This document shows, in pieces, positions 48,912 through 57,507 of a DNA stretch of 64,000 nt. Positions within the stretch are counted from its first letter, which is position 1; each line of letters begins with the position of its first letter. The notes under the pieces are model-generated. The model was not told the DNA's origin and did not search any database. It saw only the letters and a list, made by a program, of their open reading frames with translations. Where the stretch lies: assembly GCA_030432295.1 (NCBI GenBank), contig JAUIHI010000004.1, positions 1-64,000 on the forward strand, given 5' to 3'. This DNA is from Anaerolineae bacterium (GTDB lineage Bacteria; Chloroflexota; Anaerolineae; Caldilineales; Caldilineaceae). The translations under genes and the position numbers were made by a program.

Positions 48912-50849
48912 TTATGTTTTCGTGGGATCTGTGAGGATTTCGATGATCGAGGGACCGTCAAAGGCCAGCCCTTCGGCCAGGGCCGCGTGCAGCTGGTCGG
49001 GATGGCTGACCCGGATGCCTTTGCCGCCGCACAATTTGGCAAACTCGGCGAAGTTGGGGTTGTGCAGAGATGTCTGCCAAACCGGGAACTGACTGCCCCG
49101 TTGCTCTTTGGATATCTTGCCCAACTCTTCGTTGTTCAAAAGGATGTGGGTGATGTTCATGCCATATTTAACAGCCGTGGTGAAGTCGGCCAAGTATTGA
49201 CCAAAGCCCCCATCCCCCGAAACCGAAACAATCTTGCGTTCGTCACCCACGGCTGCCCACGCGCCCATGGCCGCCGGGAAGGCAAAACCGATGCTGCCAA
49301 GATAGCCCGACATCAAGACGCTCTGCTTTTTGGATTCAAAAAAGCGGCCAAAGCTATAGGTGTTGTTGCCCACGTCAACGCAGATGACCGCGTCCGCTGG
49401 GGTCAACAGGGTCAAATGCTTGAAAACCAGGGCCGGGTGCATGCGGCTTCGATCATCGAATTGGTCACAATAGAGTTCTTTGCGTTTGCGCCAATAGGCC
49501 CAGCGCTTGGCGATGTCTTCCCTCACATGGGGGCGTTTCACGGCATCCACCCGCTCGCTGATCAGCTTGAGCGTGGCGCCGATCTCGCCCCAAAGCGGCA
49601 CGGTGACAGGCGTAAACTTGCCCAAGGTCATGCGGTCGATGTCCACATGGATGGTCTTCTTTTTAATCGAAATGCCCGTGTGATTTGAAAAGGATGCGCC
49701 CAGGACGATCAGCAGATCGCTCTTCCCCATCATGCTGCTGCCCACGGGCGTGCCGCTTTTGCCCAGGACGCCACAGCCCAAAGGGTGCTCGTCCGAGATG
49801 ATGCCCTTGCCCTTGAAGGTGGTGATAACGGCGGCATCCAGATGCTCGGCAAAGGCCAGAATCTCTTCCCGATGAAAGCGCGCCCCATGTCCCACGATGA
49901 TCGAGGGTCTATCCGCCTGGTTGATCAGGGCGATGGCCTCGTTCAACTCTTTTTCGGGCGGTGTGATCTGGGTGGTGGAGACTCGCCCATGTTTGGGGGT
50001 GTCCGGCATGGGATCCAGGGCAGGGGCGACCTGCACTTCGTTGGGCAGGATCAGATGCCCCACACCTTGCTCGACCACAGCATGTTTCAGGGCCAAGGCC
50101 ATCAGATCGCTGGCATTCTTGCTGGTCAGGACCGTCTGGCCCCAGGTGCGCACAGCGTCAAAGGCAGCGTAGAGATCCACCTCTTGGAATGCGCCCGGAC
50201 CCATCACTTGGGTATCCACCTGGCCGGTCAAGGCCAACACCGGGGCCCGATCGATTTGGGCATCCCACAGGCCGGTGAGCATGTTGGTGCTGCCGGGTCC
50301 GGCGATGGCAAAGCAAGCCGCCGGGTTTCCGGTCAGCTTGCCGTAGGCCGTGGCGGCAAAGGCAGCCGCGCCCTCGTGACGAACGCCGAAATAGCGCAGT
50401 CGCCCCGCCTCCTCGGCCCGGCGCATGGCATCCGCAAAGCCCAGGTTGCTATGCCCCACCATGCCAAAGACCGCATCTACCCCCCAATCGGTCATCACTT
50501 TGACCATCTGGTCGGAAACGGTGGGTTGATGTTCAAGCTCCTCCACCTGGACGAAGATGCCCTCTTCTCGCACCTCCAACGCCAGGGGCGTGGCGCAGTC
50601 GCCATACCCTTCCGGCGGGTTGCCGGTCTTGGGATCGTATTCATACCCGTGCCAAGGGCAGATCAGCCACTCGCCATCCATCTGACCTTCGCCCAATGGG
50701 CCGCCCTGGTGGGGACAGCGATTGTCCAGGGCCGTATAGCCATATTCATCCGTGCGCACCAGACAGACGGCGCTCGTGCCGGCCAGGGTTGTTATAACTT
50801 GCCCGATTTTTAGGGCATCCACCTCTGCGATCTTGTACCATTTTTGCAT
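48912..50849 (-). CDS. Rieske-TPP-dependent enzyme fusion (pyruvate oxidase-like)
   Basis: 645 aa. Residues 1-105 are a Rieske [2Fe-2S] domain with CPHQGGPLGEG and CPWHGYEYD. From about 110 a complete thiamine-diphosphate enzyme follows: FGVRHEGAAAFAATAYGKLTG with the catalytic Glu, central domain with VGHGARF, and the TPP/Mg motif GDGGFGQ-x-LADF…NNEELGKI near 560-600. The TPP part resembles pyruvate oxidase/acetolactate synthase family members. The Rieske domain could shuttle electrons from the decarboxylation. Substrate unknown. Located between the LysM gene and tal-pgi. Confidence 0.88.
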   Translation of the reverse strand: MQKWYKIAEVDALKIGQVITTLAGTSAVCLVRTDEYGYTALDNRCPHQGGPLGEGQMDGEWLICPWHGYEYDPKTGNPPEGYGDCATPLALEVREEGIFVQVEELEHQPTVSDQMVKVMTDWGVDAVFGMVGHSNLGFADAMRRAEEAGRLRYFGVRHEGAAAFAATAYGKLTGNPAACFAIAGPGSTNMLTGLWDAQIDRAPVLALTGQVDTQVMGPGAFQEVDLYAAFDAVRTWGQTVLTSKNASDLMALALKHAVVEQGVGHLILPNEVQVAPALDPMPDTPKHGRVSTTQITPPEKELNEAIALINQADRPSIIVGHGARFHREEILAFAEHLDAAVITTFKGKGIISDEHPLGCGVLGKSGTPVGSSMMGKSDLLIVLGASFSNHTGISIKKKTIHVDIDRMTLGKFTPVTVPLWGEIGATLKLISERVDAVKRPHVREDIAKRWAYWRKRKELYCDQFDDRSRMHPALVFKHLTLLTPADAVICVDVGNNTYSFGRFFESKKQSVLMSGYLGSIGFAFPAAMGAWAAVGDERKIVSVSGDGGFGQYLADFTTAVKYGMNITHILLNNEELGKISKEQRGSQFPVWQTSLHNPNFAEFAKLCGGKGIRVSHPDQLHAALAEGLAFDGPSIIEILTDPTKT

Positions 50850-50999
50850 TTTTGTCTTCCTTTCAAGTCGTTATGGTCTGACTCTACGAGCCGTTCGCTC
50901 TATCGTTACCGTTGCGAATCCTCAGCGGATCTCTGCGCCCTCGGCGGTTAAATGCTTTTTGCAGCGGAGTGATGGCGATATCTGTCAGAATAGATGGGT

Positions 51000-51031
51000 G
51001 GAGGCGGCGGGCGTCTTTGCCCGCCGCCTCC
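51000..51031 (-). terminator. GC-rich terminator of tal-pgi
   Basis: Perfect 13-bp stem GGAGGCGGCGGGC/GCCCGCCGCCTCC with a 6-nt loop, 13 nt beyond the tal-pgi stop. Lacks a clear U-tract on the minus strand. Confidence 0.65.
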
Positions 51032-51043
51032 GCCCGGATAGGG

Positions 51044-53785
51044 TCAGCCCAGAGATTGGGTCAAAGCGACAAGCGCACCGGTAGCGTCCGTGCCCAGGTG
51101 GAAACGGATCACCCGCCGCCCGCCGGCCAGCAGGGCCTCTTTGTCGCCCAGGGCCTGGGCCAGCTTGAGGACGCCAAAGGTCATGGACGAGGCTTCGTTG
51201 CCCGCCTCGTCTGGGATGTCGATGTCCCGTACCGGGTCCGACGTGAACTGGATGAAGAGACCTTTGCCCCCATCGCCCTTGTGTAGTTGGCCGGTGGAGT
51301 GCAGAAAGCGCGGCCCGTAGCCGACAGTCGTCGCCAGATGGGTCTCAGCCCGCAGCTTCGTACGCAACGCCAGCAGCGCGGCGTCGGTCTGCGGCGTGGG
51401 CTGGACGTAGGCCTGCACGGTGATGTAGTCGCCGGCCGCGGCCTGGGCCAGAAACACGCCCAAGGTGTCGGCGCTCAGGGGCGCTGGCTCATCCGCGGGC
51501 AGGGCGCCCCTGGCCGCGTAGGCCGCCACCATCTCGCGGGCCAGAATCTTGGCCGCCTCCACGTTGGGTTGGTCGAAGGGGTTGATGCCCAGCCGATAGC
51601 CAGCGATGGCCGTCGCCATTTCCCACAGCATGAATTGACCACCCAGATCGTACAGGTCGTCCAGGTGGATGCGCACCAGAGGGTGACCGGCGTCCTGCAA
51701 TGCCTGGACGGCGGCATCATGGGTGCTGTCGCCGTGCAGACGCAGATAGACGAAGAGCCGATCCGGGCCGTAGACGTCGGGGGCACCCACAGGCTCGTCC
51801 ACCACCGGCAGGATGCCCGTGCCCAGCTTGCCCGTGCTTTCGGCAATCAACTGCTCCACCCAATCGCCAAAGCTGGCGATAGCGGGGGAGGTGATGAAAG
51901 TGACCTTGTCCCGGCCCGCCTTGGCCAGTTCGCCCAAGATAGCGCCCCGGTTGTCGCCATTCACGGCGCAGTTGCAGCTTTCGCCGTTACAGGCCGCCCG
52001 CTGCGCCCGATCCAACAAATTCGCCAGGTCCACGCCGACCAGGGCCGCGGGGGCCAAGCCAAAGTAGGAGAGGACCGAGTAGCGACCGCCGATGTTGGGG
52101 TCGTTGACAAAGGTAGCCCGGAAGTGGTAGCGCTTGGCCGTCTCGACCAGGGCGCTGCCCGGATCGGTGATGGCGATGAAATGGTCCCCGGCCCGCGCTC
52201 GGCCCACCAACTCGGCCACCCGATTGTAGAAGAACTTGAAGAACGAGAAGGTCTCCACTGTCCCGCCTGACTTGGTGGAGACGATGAAGAGGGTCTTGGT
52301 CAGGTCCAGCCCCTCGGCTTGGGCCAAGATCGCATCCGCGTCTGTACTGTCCAGCACGGCCAGGTCCAGATAGCCGTCCCCCACGCCATAGGTCTTGCGG
52401 AAGACCTCCGGGGCCAAGCTGGAGCCACCCATGCCCAGGAGCAGGGCTTGGGTATAGCCTTCGGCGCGCATATCATCAGTCAGGGTCTGCAACTGTGCAA
52501 TGTTTTCGACCATCACCTCCGGGCTGTGCAGCCAGCCCAGGCGGTTGCCGATCTCCGCCGGGTCTGGTGCCCAGACCGTGTGGTCATGTGCCCAGATGCG
52601 GGCCACAATGCGGTCGCGCACGATCTCGGCCAGGGCCGCATCAACCGCCGGCTGGTACGCGCCCAGACTGGCGGAGAGGTCATGCTTCTCGGCCAACAAC
52701 TTGGCGCGCTTGGCGGCGACGCTGGCCATCAGGGTCTCGAAAGAGTTGGCGAAGGCCGCCACGCCGTCCTCTTGTAGCTTGCCGGTGATGGCGTCCAGAT
52801 CAACGCCCAGTTCGGCCAGGCGAGCGAGCTGGCGGTGCGCCGTATCCACGTTCTGCGCCAGCGTGGACGCCACCGTGCCATGATCCAGAATGGCGTTGAG
52901 CGTGGCTGGCGGCACAGTGTTGACCGTATCGGGGCCGATCAGGGCGTCCACGTAGAGAGTGTCGGGATAGAGCGGGCTTTTCGTGCCCGTGCTGGCCCAC
53001 AGCGGGCGTTGCACCTGCGCGCCCAGGGCGGCCAGCCGCTCCCAGCGTGCGCCGCTGAAGAGGGACCCGAAGCGAGCATAGGCGGCCTTGGCATTGGCGA
53101 CGGCGATCTTGCCCTGCAGCGCCTGCTCGCCGATCTTTTCCAGCGCGGCGTCCACGGCCGTATCCACCCGGCTGACGAAGAAGGAGGCCACCGAAGCCAC
53201 CCGGCTCAGGTCACCGCCCTGCGCCGCCAACTGTTCCAGCCCGGCCAGATAGGCGGCGGCCACGGGTTCGTACTGGGCCGTCGAGAAGATGAGCGTGACA
53301 TTGACGCTGATGCCGTCGGTGATGAGGGCGGTGATGGCCGGGATCCCTTCCGCTGTGGCGGGCACTTTGATCATCACATTGGGGCGATCCAGTGCGGCGT
53401 GCAGGCGGCGGGCCTCGGCGATGGTGTTCGGCGTGTCGTGGGCCAGGGTGGGGCTGACCTCCAGGCTGACAAAGCCGTCCCGCCCGTCGCTCTCATCGAA
53501 AACGGGGCGCAAAATATCGGCGGCGGCCTGAATGTCGGCAAGGGCCAGGGCCTCGTAGATTGCGGCCACGGACTTGCCCGCATCCACCAAGGGACGCAGG
53601 GCGGCGTCGTAATCGGCGCTGCCAGCGATAGCCTTCTCGAAGATGGATGGGTTGGAGGTGACGCCGCGCACCCCTTGGTCCACCAGACTTTGCAGTTCGC
53701 CGCTGTTGATGAAAGCGCGGCGGATATAGTCGAACCAGATGGATTGGCCGAGGTCGTGCAGTTGATACAAACGTTGATTGGACAT
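51044..53785 (-). CDS. tal-pgi: Bifunctional transaldolase / glucose-6-phosphate isomerase
   Basis: 913 aa. Residues 1 to about 365 are transaldolase ([27 protein letters not shown], and [11 protein letters not shown] with the Schiff-base Lys). The rest, from about 375, is phosphoglucose isomerase ([51 protein letters not shown]). It links sedoheptulose-/erythrose-phosphate exchange with fructose 6-phosphate to glucose 6-phosphate recycling, so products return to Zwf. Such fusions are known in actinobacteria, cyanobacteria-related and Chloroflexota genomes. No lesions seen. Confidence 0.96.
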   Translation of the reverse strand: MSNQRLYQLHDLGQSIWFDYIRRAFINSGELQSLVDQGVRGVTSNPSIFEKAIAGSADYDAALRPLVDAGKSVAAIYEALALADIQAAADILRPVFDESDGRDGFVSLEVSPTLAHDTPNTIAEARRLHAALDRPNVMIKVPATAEGIPAITALITDGISVNVTLIFSTAQYEPVAAAYLAGLEQLAAQGGDLSRVASVASFFVSRVDTAVDAALEKIGEQALQGKIAVANAKAAYARFGSLFSGARWERLAALGAQVQRPLWASTGTKSPLYPDTLYVDALIGPDTVNTVPPATLNAILDHGTVASTLAQNVDTAHRQLARLAELGVDLDAITGKLQEDGVAAFANSFETLMASVAAKRAKLLAEKHDLSASLGAYQPAVDAALAEIVRDRIVARIWAHDHTVWAPDPAEIGNRLGWLHSPEVMVENIAQLQTLTDDMRAEGYTQALLLGMGGSSLAPEVFRKTYGVGDGYLDLAVLDSTDADAILAQAEGLDLTKTLFIVSTKSGGTVETFSFFKFFYNRVAELVGRARAGDHFIAITDPGSALVETAKRYHFRATFVNDPNIGGRYSVLSYFGLAPAALVGVDLANLLDRAQRAACNGESCNCAVNGDNRGAILGELAKAGRDKVTFITSPAIASFGDWVEQLIAESTGKLGTGILPVVDEPVGAPDVYGPDRLFVYLRLHGDSTHDAAVQALQDAGHPLVRIHLDDLYDLGGQFMLWEMATAIAGYRLGINPFDQPNVEAAKILAREMVAAYAARGALPADEPAPLSADTLGVFLAQAAAGDYITVQAYVQPTPQTDAALLALRTKLRAETHLATTVGYGPRFLHSTGQLHKGDGGKGLFIQFTSDPVRDIDIPDEAGNEASSMTFGVLKLAQALGDKEALLAGGRRVIRFHLGTDATGALVALTQSLG

Positions 53786-53796
53786 GGTTGATTTCC

Positions 53797-53912
53797 TTAT
53801 GCTTTGACAAGTAGTTTTTGAGCCGAGGCAACGACAGCCTCGGTGGTGATGCCGAAATAGCGATAAAGTTCGCTGGCCGGGGCACTGGCTCCGAAGCCTC
53901 TGGCATGCGTAC
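53797..53912 (-). pseudogene. C-terminal relic of transketolase
   Basis: The last ~37 codons read [20 protein letters not shown] then [14 protein letters not shown] and stop, closely matching the end of the intact transketolase at 57508 ([20 protein letters not shown]). Nothing before HARGFG matches. It lies 12 nt upstream of tal-pgi, as the tail of a former tkt gene in a tkt-tal-pgi operon. The remainder of 53913-54076 has short direct repeats of AATGGGGCGTCG but no gene. Confidence 0.85.
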
Positions 53913-54076
53913 TCCCCACCTAGACGCAGTCCGGGGATGATTTCTTACCTGTCGGCCCCCAAATTCATCTCAAAGGCCGGATGCGTTTGCTGAGGGGCCA
54001 TGTGTGCGGGACAATGGGGCCTCAATGGGGCGTCGATGGGGCGTCGATGCGTGTTCAGCAAGCAATGGAGGTTTAC

Positions 54077-54412
54077 ATGGCAATCATTCGGACAATTTTA
54101 CTTTTCGTGGTGGCTGGGCTGGCGGAGATTGGCGGCGGCTGGTTGGTTTGGCAGTGGTTGCGCGAGGGCAAGAGCGGCTGGCTTGGTGTGGCGGGCGGGG
54201 CAATTCTGGTCGTCTATGGCATTATGCCCACATTCCAGCAGGAGGCCGCCTTTGGACGGGTCTATGCCGCGTATGGCGGCGTCTTTATCATTCTTTCCCT
54301 CTTGTGGGGTTGGCGCGTGGATGGCTGGCAGCCGGATCGCTTCGACCTGATCGGTGCCGGGATTGCCATTGTGGGCGTGGCGGTGATCCTGTGGGGACGA
54401 CGTTGGGTTTAG
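54077..54412 (+). CDS. YnfA/UPF0060 family small membrane protein
   Basis: 111 aa from ATG 54077 with GGAGG 5 nt upstream. Four hydrophobic segments: IIRTILLFVVAGLAEIGG, WLGVAGGAILVVYGIMP, YAAYGGVFIILSLLWGW and LIGAGIAIVGVAVILWG; the EIGGGWLVWQWLREGKS and PTFQQEAAFGRVYAAYGG motifs identify the family. Related to small multidrug-resistance-type transporters. Convergent with the copper-chaperone-like gene. Confidence 0.92.
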   Translation: MAIIRTILLFVVAGLAEIGGGWLVWQWLREGKSGWLGVAGGAILVVYGIMPTFQQEAAFGRVYAAYGGVFIILSLLWGWRVDGWQPDRFDLIGAGIAIVGVAVILWGRRWV

Positions 54413-54426
54413 TTTCTCTCTTCTGT

Positions 54427-54972
54427 CTACGCCGCCACCAACACAAGCGATTTCTGAACCCGCTTGACCGTGGTCGTGATGTTGCCCAAGCAACAACTGC
54501 CCTGGGGATTGCGGATCTCGCAGGCGCATTGGCCGGCCTGGATGCCGTCGTTGACCTGCGCCACGACGGTGCTTGTGCCGCTGAACAGCAGTTCCCGTTG
54601 GATGCTGCCGGGCGTGTGGCGGAAGCAGTAGCAGACGAAGACGTCGGCAGCGTTCGGATGTTTTTGATGCACCCGCTCGCGCAGGTCGTCTTCGGTGTAG
54701 ACATCGCCGCGGTCGCCGAAGTAGACGACCTGGCAGCTTTCGGCGCGGCAGAAGCGATAGACCCCCGCTTGCAACGTGCGCAGGCTCACATCGAGCATTG
54801 CCTTCACTGTTTGGGTGTCTACGCTTTTGCCCTTGACGCCGCAGACCGGGCAGGTTGTCTGGCTGGTGGGATGGGTTTGCGCCGGTGCAACCGCGCAGCA
54901 ATCGTCTGCCGCCGCGTTGGGGAGGGCGTAACTCTTTGTGCCATTGGCGTTGGGTGCGCAACAATCGGACAT
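54427..54972 (-). CDS. CopZ-like zinc/[2Fe-2S] metallochaperone
   Basis: 181 aa. Seventeen cysteines in clusters: DCCAP, DDCCAV, TTCPVCGVKGKS (zinc-binding site), then a BFD-like [2Fe-2S] region with FVCYCFRHTPGSI and ACEIRNPQGSCCLGNI. The YRFCRAESCQVVYFGDRGD segment is typical of the N-terminal domain of Archaeoglobus-type CopZ. No C-terminal Cu-binding ferredoxin-like domain follows. Likely handles Cu+ or Hg2+. Co-oriented with the MerE-like gene 14 nt upstream. Confidence 0.82.
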   Translation of the reverse strand: MSDCCAPNANGTKSYALPNAAADDCCAVAPAQTHPTSQTTCPVCGVKGKSVDTQTVKAMLDVSLRTLQAGVYRFCRAESCQVVYFGDRGDVYTEDDLRERVHQKHPNAADVFVCYCFRHTPGSIQRELLFSGTSTVVAQVNDGIQAGQCACEIRNPQGSCCLGNITTTVKRVQKSLVLVAA

Positions 54973-54986
54973 GGGTGTTTTCTTTC

Positions 54987-55262
54987 TTACTTGGGGTGCG
55001 AACTCGGAACGATGCGTTTGGCGGCGGGGATCTCGCACTGGACTTCGGACTGCGCTTGGCTCAACCAGACGAAGGCAAGGGCCAGACCGCCCACAAAAAG
55101 CCCAGTGACCGCCAGCCAGACCAGCCCCTGATTTTGCGCCAGCCATAGGCCGACGGCGGAGCCGCCGGTCAACGCCAGCAGCAGCGGCAACGTGATGAGG
55201 AGATGGCAGGGACAGGCGATCAGGGCTATCCCTGTGGCCAAATATCCTTTGAGTGCATTCAT
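54987..55262 (-). CDS. merE: MerE-like mercury transport membrane protein
   Basis: 91 aa from ATG 55262 (AGGAG at 8 nt). Two membrane segments: LATGIALIACPCHLLITLPLL with the CPCH motif characteristic of MerE-type importers, and GLVWLAVTGLFVGGLALAFV. MerE moves Hg2+ or methylmercury into the cell. It is the first gene after the MerR-type promoter at 55319-55350. Longer than typical MerE by a C-terminal tail. Confidence 0.75.
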   Translation of the reverse strand: MNALKGYLATGIALIACPCHLLITLPLLLALTGGSAVGLWLAQNQGLVWLAVTGLFVGGLALAFVWLSQAQSEVQCEIPAAKRIVPSSHPK

Positions 55263-55318
55263 AGACAAAACTCCTGAGAAACAGTAAATGGGTGGATGGG
55301 CATTTCCGTTACTAACCC

Positions 55319-55350
55319 ATCATACACCCCGTACCTTACTCCAGTGTCAA
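55319..55350 (-). promoter_or_regulatory. MerR-type promoter/operator for merE-copZ
   Basis: On the minus strand TTGACA (55350-55345) and TATGAT (55324-55319) are separated by a 20-bp spacer, longer than the 17-bp optimum and the mark of MerR-activated promoters. The spacer holds an imperfect dyad (CTGGAGTAAGGTACGGGG) resembling the second site at 57213. Confidence 0.75.
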
Positions 55351-55382
55351 GCCCCAGTTTTGAGCATTTGAGTGATCGCATG

Positions 55383-56756
55383 TCACCGGGCGGCCCGGGC
55401 CGCACTTTTCACCAGCTCGCTCAGCGTCGGATGGACGTGGATCGACTTGGCGATGCGGTCGATGCCGCCGTGGTCATACATGGCCGTCACAGCCTCGTGT
55501 AGCAGATCGTCGCCGTGAGGGGCCAAGATGTGAAAGCCCAGGATCTCGCCATCATCGGCCTTGACCACGGCCTTCAGCCTGCCCCGGGTGTCGCCGATGG
55601 CTTTGGACCGTCCGCCGTCGGCACTGACTGTCCCCACTTTAATTTCGTAGCCAGCCTCTCTGGCTTGGACCTCCGTCAGCCCCACCGCGGCCAGGGTGGG
55701 CGAGCTGAAGATGGCTCGGGGCACAACCCGATAATCCACCGTGCGGCCCAGCCCCTTCACCGCGTTGAGCGCGGCCAAGGGTCCATCGTAGGTGGCCACG
55801 TGGGTGAACATCAGGCCGCCCTTCACGTCGCCGATGGCCCAGATGTGGGGCTGGCTGCTCTGCAATCCGGCGTCAACCGTCACAAATCCCTGTGCGCCGC
55901 TCTCCACACCGGCCTGGGCCAATCCCAACGTATCGGTATTGCCCACCCGCCCCGCGGCCACCAGCATGGCGTTGCAGACAAAGTCGGTTTCCTGGCCATC
56001 CACCCGCGCTGTGACCGTCTTTTCGGACCCGTTCTGGCGCACCCGCACGACGGGCGCACTGGTATGGACGACCATGCCCTCTTCGCGCAGATAGTCGGCC
56101 AGCAGATCGGACAGATCGCTGTCTTCGCCGGGGGCCAGGTGCCGATTGCGGCCCAACAGCGTCACCTGCGTGCCAAAGCGGGCGTACATTTGGGCAAATT
56201 CGATGCCGATGTAGCCGCCGCCGATGATGACCAATCGGCCGGGCAGGGCGCTCAGTTGCAGGGCCGTGCGGTTGGTCAGATAGTCCACATCGGCCAGTCC
56301 GTCGATGGGCGGCGTGGCGTTGCGAGCGCCCACCGCTATGATGGCCTTGCCAAAGCTGATGCGCCGGTCGCCTGTGTCGATCTCGTGTTCGTTGACAAAC
56401 CGGGCCTCGCCGCGTACAAAGTCGATAGCTTCTTTGCGCCGGTCCAGCGCACTGTAGATGCCGTTGACAATGCCGCCCACGATGGCATCTTTGCGGCGCA
56501 TGGCCGTGGGCAGGTTGAACCGTACATTTCCCTCGATCTCCACACCGAAGTCGGCGGCCCGCCGGGCCACCAGATGCATCACCTCAGCCGAGCGCAGCAG
56601 GGCTTTGGTGGGAATGCATCCTTCGTTGACTCAGGTGCCGCCGACTTCATCTCGCTCGATCAGGGCTACCTTTGCGCCCAGGTTGGCCGCCATGTGGGCG
56701 GCAGGCAATCCGCCTTGCCCCGCATCGATCACCAATAGGTCATAGTCATAGTTCAT
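55383..56756 (-). pseudogene. MerA-like flavoprotein with in-frame TGA at the redox cysteine
   Basis: Start ATG 56756 overlaps the merR stop (ATGA). 457 codons long. At codon 42 (56633-56631) a TGA replaces the first Cys of the redox motif: GGT-TGA-VNEGCIPTK. Downstream all is intact: VIIGGGYIGIEFAQMYARFG, DVKGGLMFTHVATYDGPL and HVHPTLSELV. The Rossmann motif has Asp for the first Gly ([10 protein letters not shown]). Either a nonsense mutation (TGC/TGT to TGA) or a selenocysteine codon. The Asp change and lack of sel genes nearby favour decay. It lacks MerA's N-terminal metal domain and C-terminal Cys pair. Confidence 0.8.
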
Positions 56757-57181
56757 TGGATTTCTGTCCTTTCTTGTGCATGGCGTTCGAGTGTTTCCAA
56801 TAACGGGCATTCGCCCCTAGGCCCGCCTCGCTCACAAGCGGCGATCATCTCCTGTAGGGCGGCGTGCATGGTTTGCAGGGCGTCGATTTTGGCTTCGATG
56901 TCGATCGCTTTGCGTTCGGCCCGCCTGCGTACATCCTCGCAGGAGGTCTCTTTGTCGACGCGCAAAGCCAACAGACCCTGAATTTCATCCAGTGTAAAGC
57001 CCAAGGCCTGGGCCTCTTTGATAAAACGCAACCGGGTGACAGACTCGGCGTCATACTGGCGATAGCCAGCCTCGGTGCGCGGCGGCTCCGGCAGCAGACC
57101 CCGGCGTTCGTAATAGCGGATGGTCTCGATGTGGACATCGGCCTGCTTGGCGATGCGGCCAATGGTCAGCGGTTTTGGCAT
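56753..57181 (-). CDS. merR: MerR-family mercury-responsive regulator
   Basis: 142 aa. Winged helix [20 protein letters not shown], dimerisation helix, and Hg-binding cysteines Cys81 (ETSCEDV), Cys116 and Cys125 ([16 protein letters not shown]) with the same spacing as Tn21/Tn501 MerR. This supports Hg2+ as the effector rather than Cu or Pb. It is the first gene of merR-(MerA-like), and the palindromic 20-bp-spacer promoter at 57213 lies just upstream, so it is probably autoregulated. Confidence 0.92.
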   Translation of the reverse strand: MPKPLTIGRIAKQADVHIETIRYYERRGLLPEPPRTEAGYRQYDAESVTRLRFIKEAQALGFTLDEIQGLLALRVDKETSCEDVRRRAERKAIDIEAKIDALQTMHAALQEMIAACERGGPRGECPLLETLERHAQERTEIQ

Positions 57182-57212
57182 GGGATGGCTCCTTTCTGGT
57201 TCAAGTGCAATC

Positions 57213-57244
57213 AGTCTACACCCTGTACCATACTACAGAGTCGA
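57213..57244 (-). promoter_or_regulatory. MerR-type promoter/operator of merR
   Basis: On the minus strand TCGACT (57244-57239), 20-bp spacer, TAGACT (57218-57213). The spacer contains the dyad CTGTAGTATGGTACAG with perfect 5-bp arms. Similar to the site at 55319 and to operators of Pb/Hg regulators. Ends 32 bp before the merR start. Confidence 0.75.
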
Positions 57245-57507
57245 GGGCCAATTTCCTCAAACAAGCGAAGTATACTCATCTCAGAATGAAACCTGCACTT
57301 TGTTGATTGCGTAGCAGTCACGATGCCGATCTCTGGCGAACATAACCCCTCTGGGCACTGCGCTTAGGGGCCCAGCGACCTAAACTCGGAAACTGTAGGT
57401 CTCAAATTAATATGAGTATAGTTCTCGTTTTGACCAAAAATAGCACGCAGATTCCATCAAATTGAGCATCCCTGAAACGAGCGAAGTGGTTCTGGGTCAA
57501 CCGACCT
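57245..57507. other. Intergenic region after tkt
   Basis: No gene, RNA gene or clear terminator seen. AT-rich segment 57395-57450 and a short GACCTA/TAGGTC dyad near 57385 are the only features noticed. Confidence 0.4.

Noticed and set aside
54000-54060. Regulatory repeats upstream of ynfA (AATGGGGCGTCG units)
   Set aside because: Only two to three short imperfect units; could be chance in GC-rich DNA.
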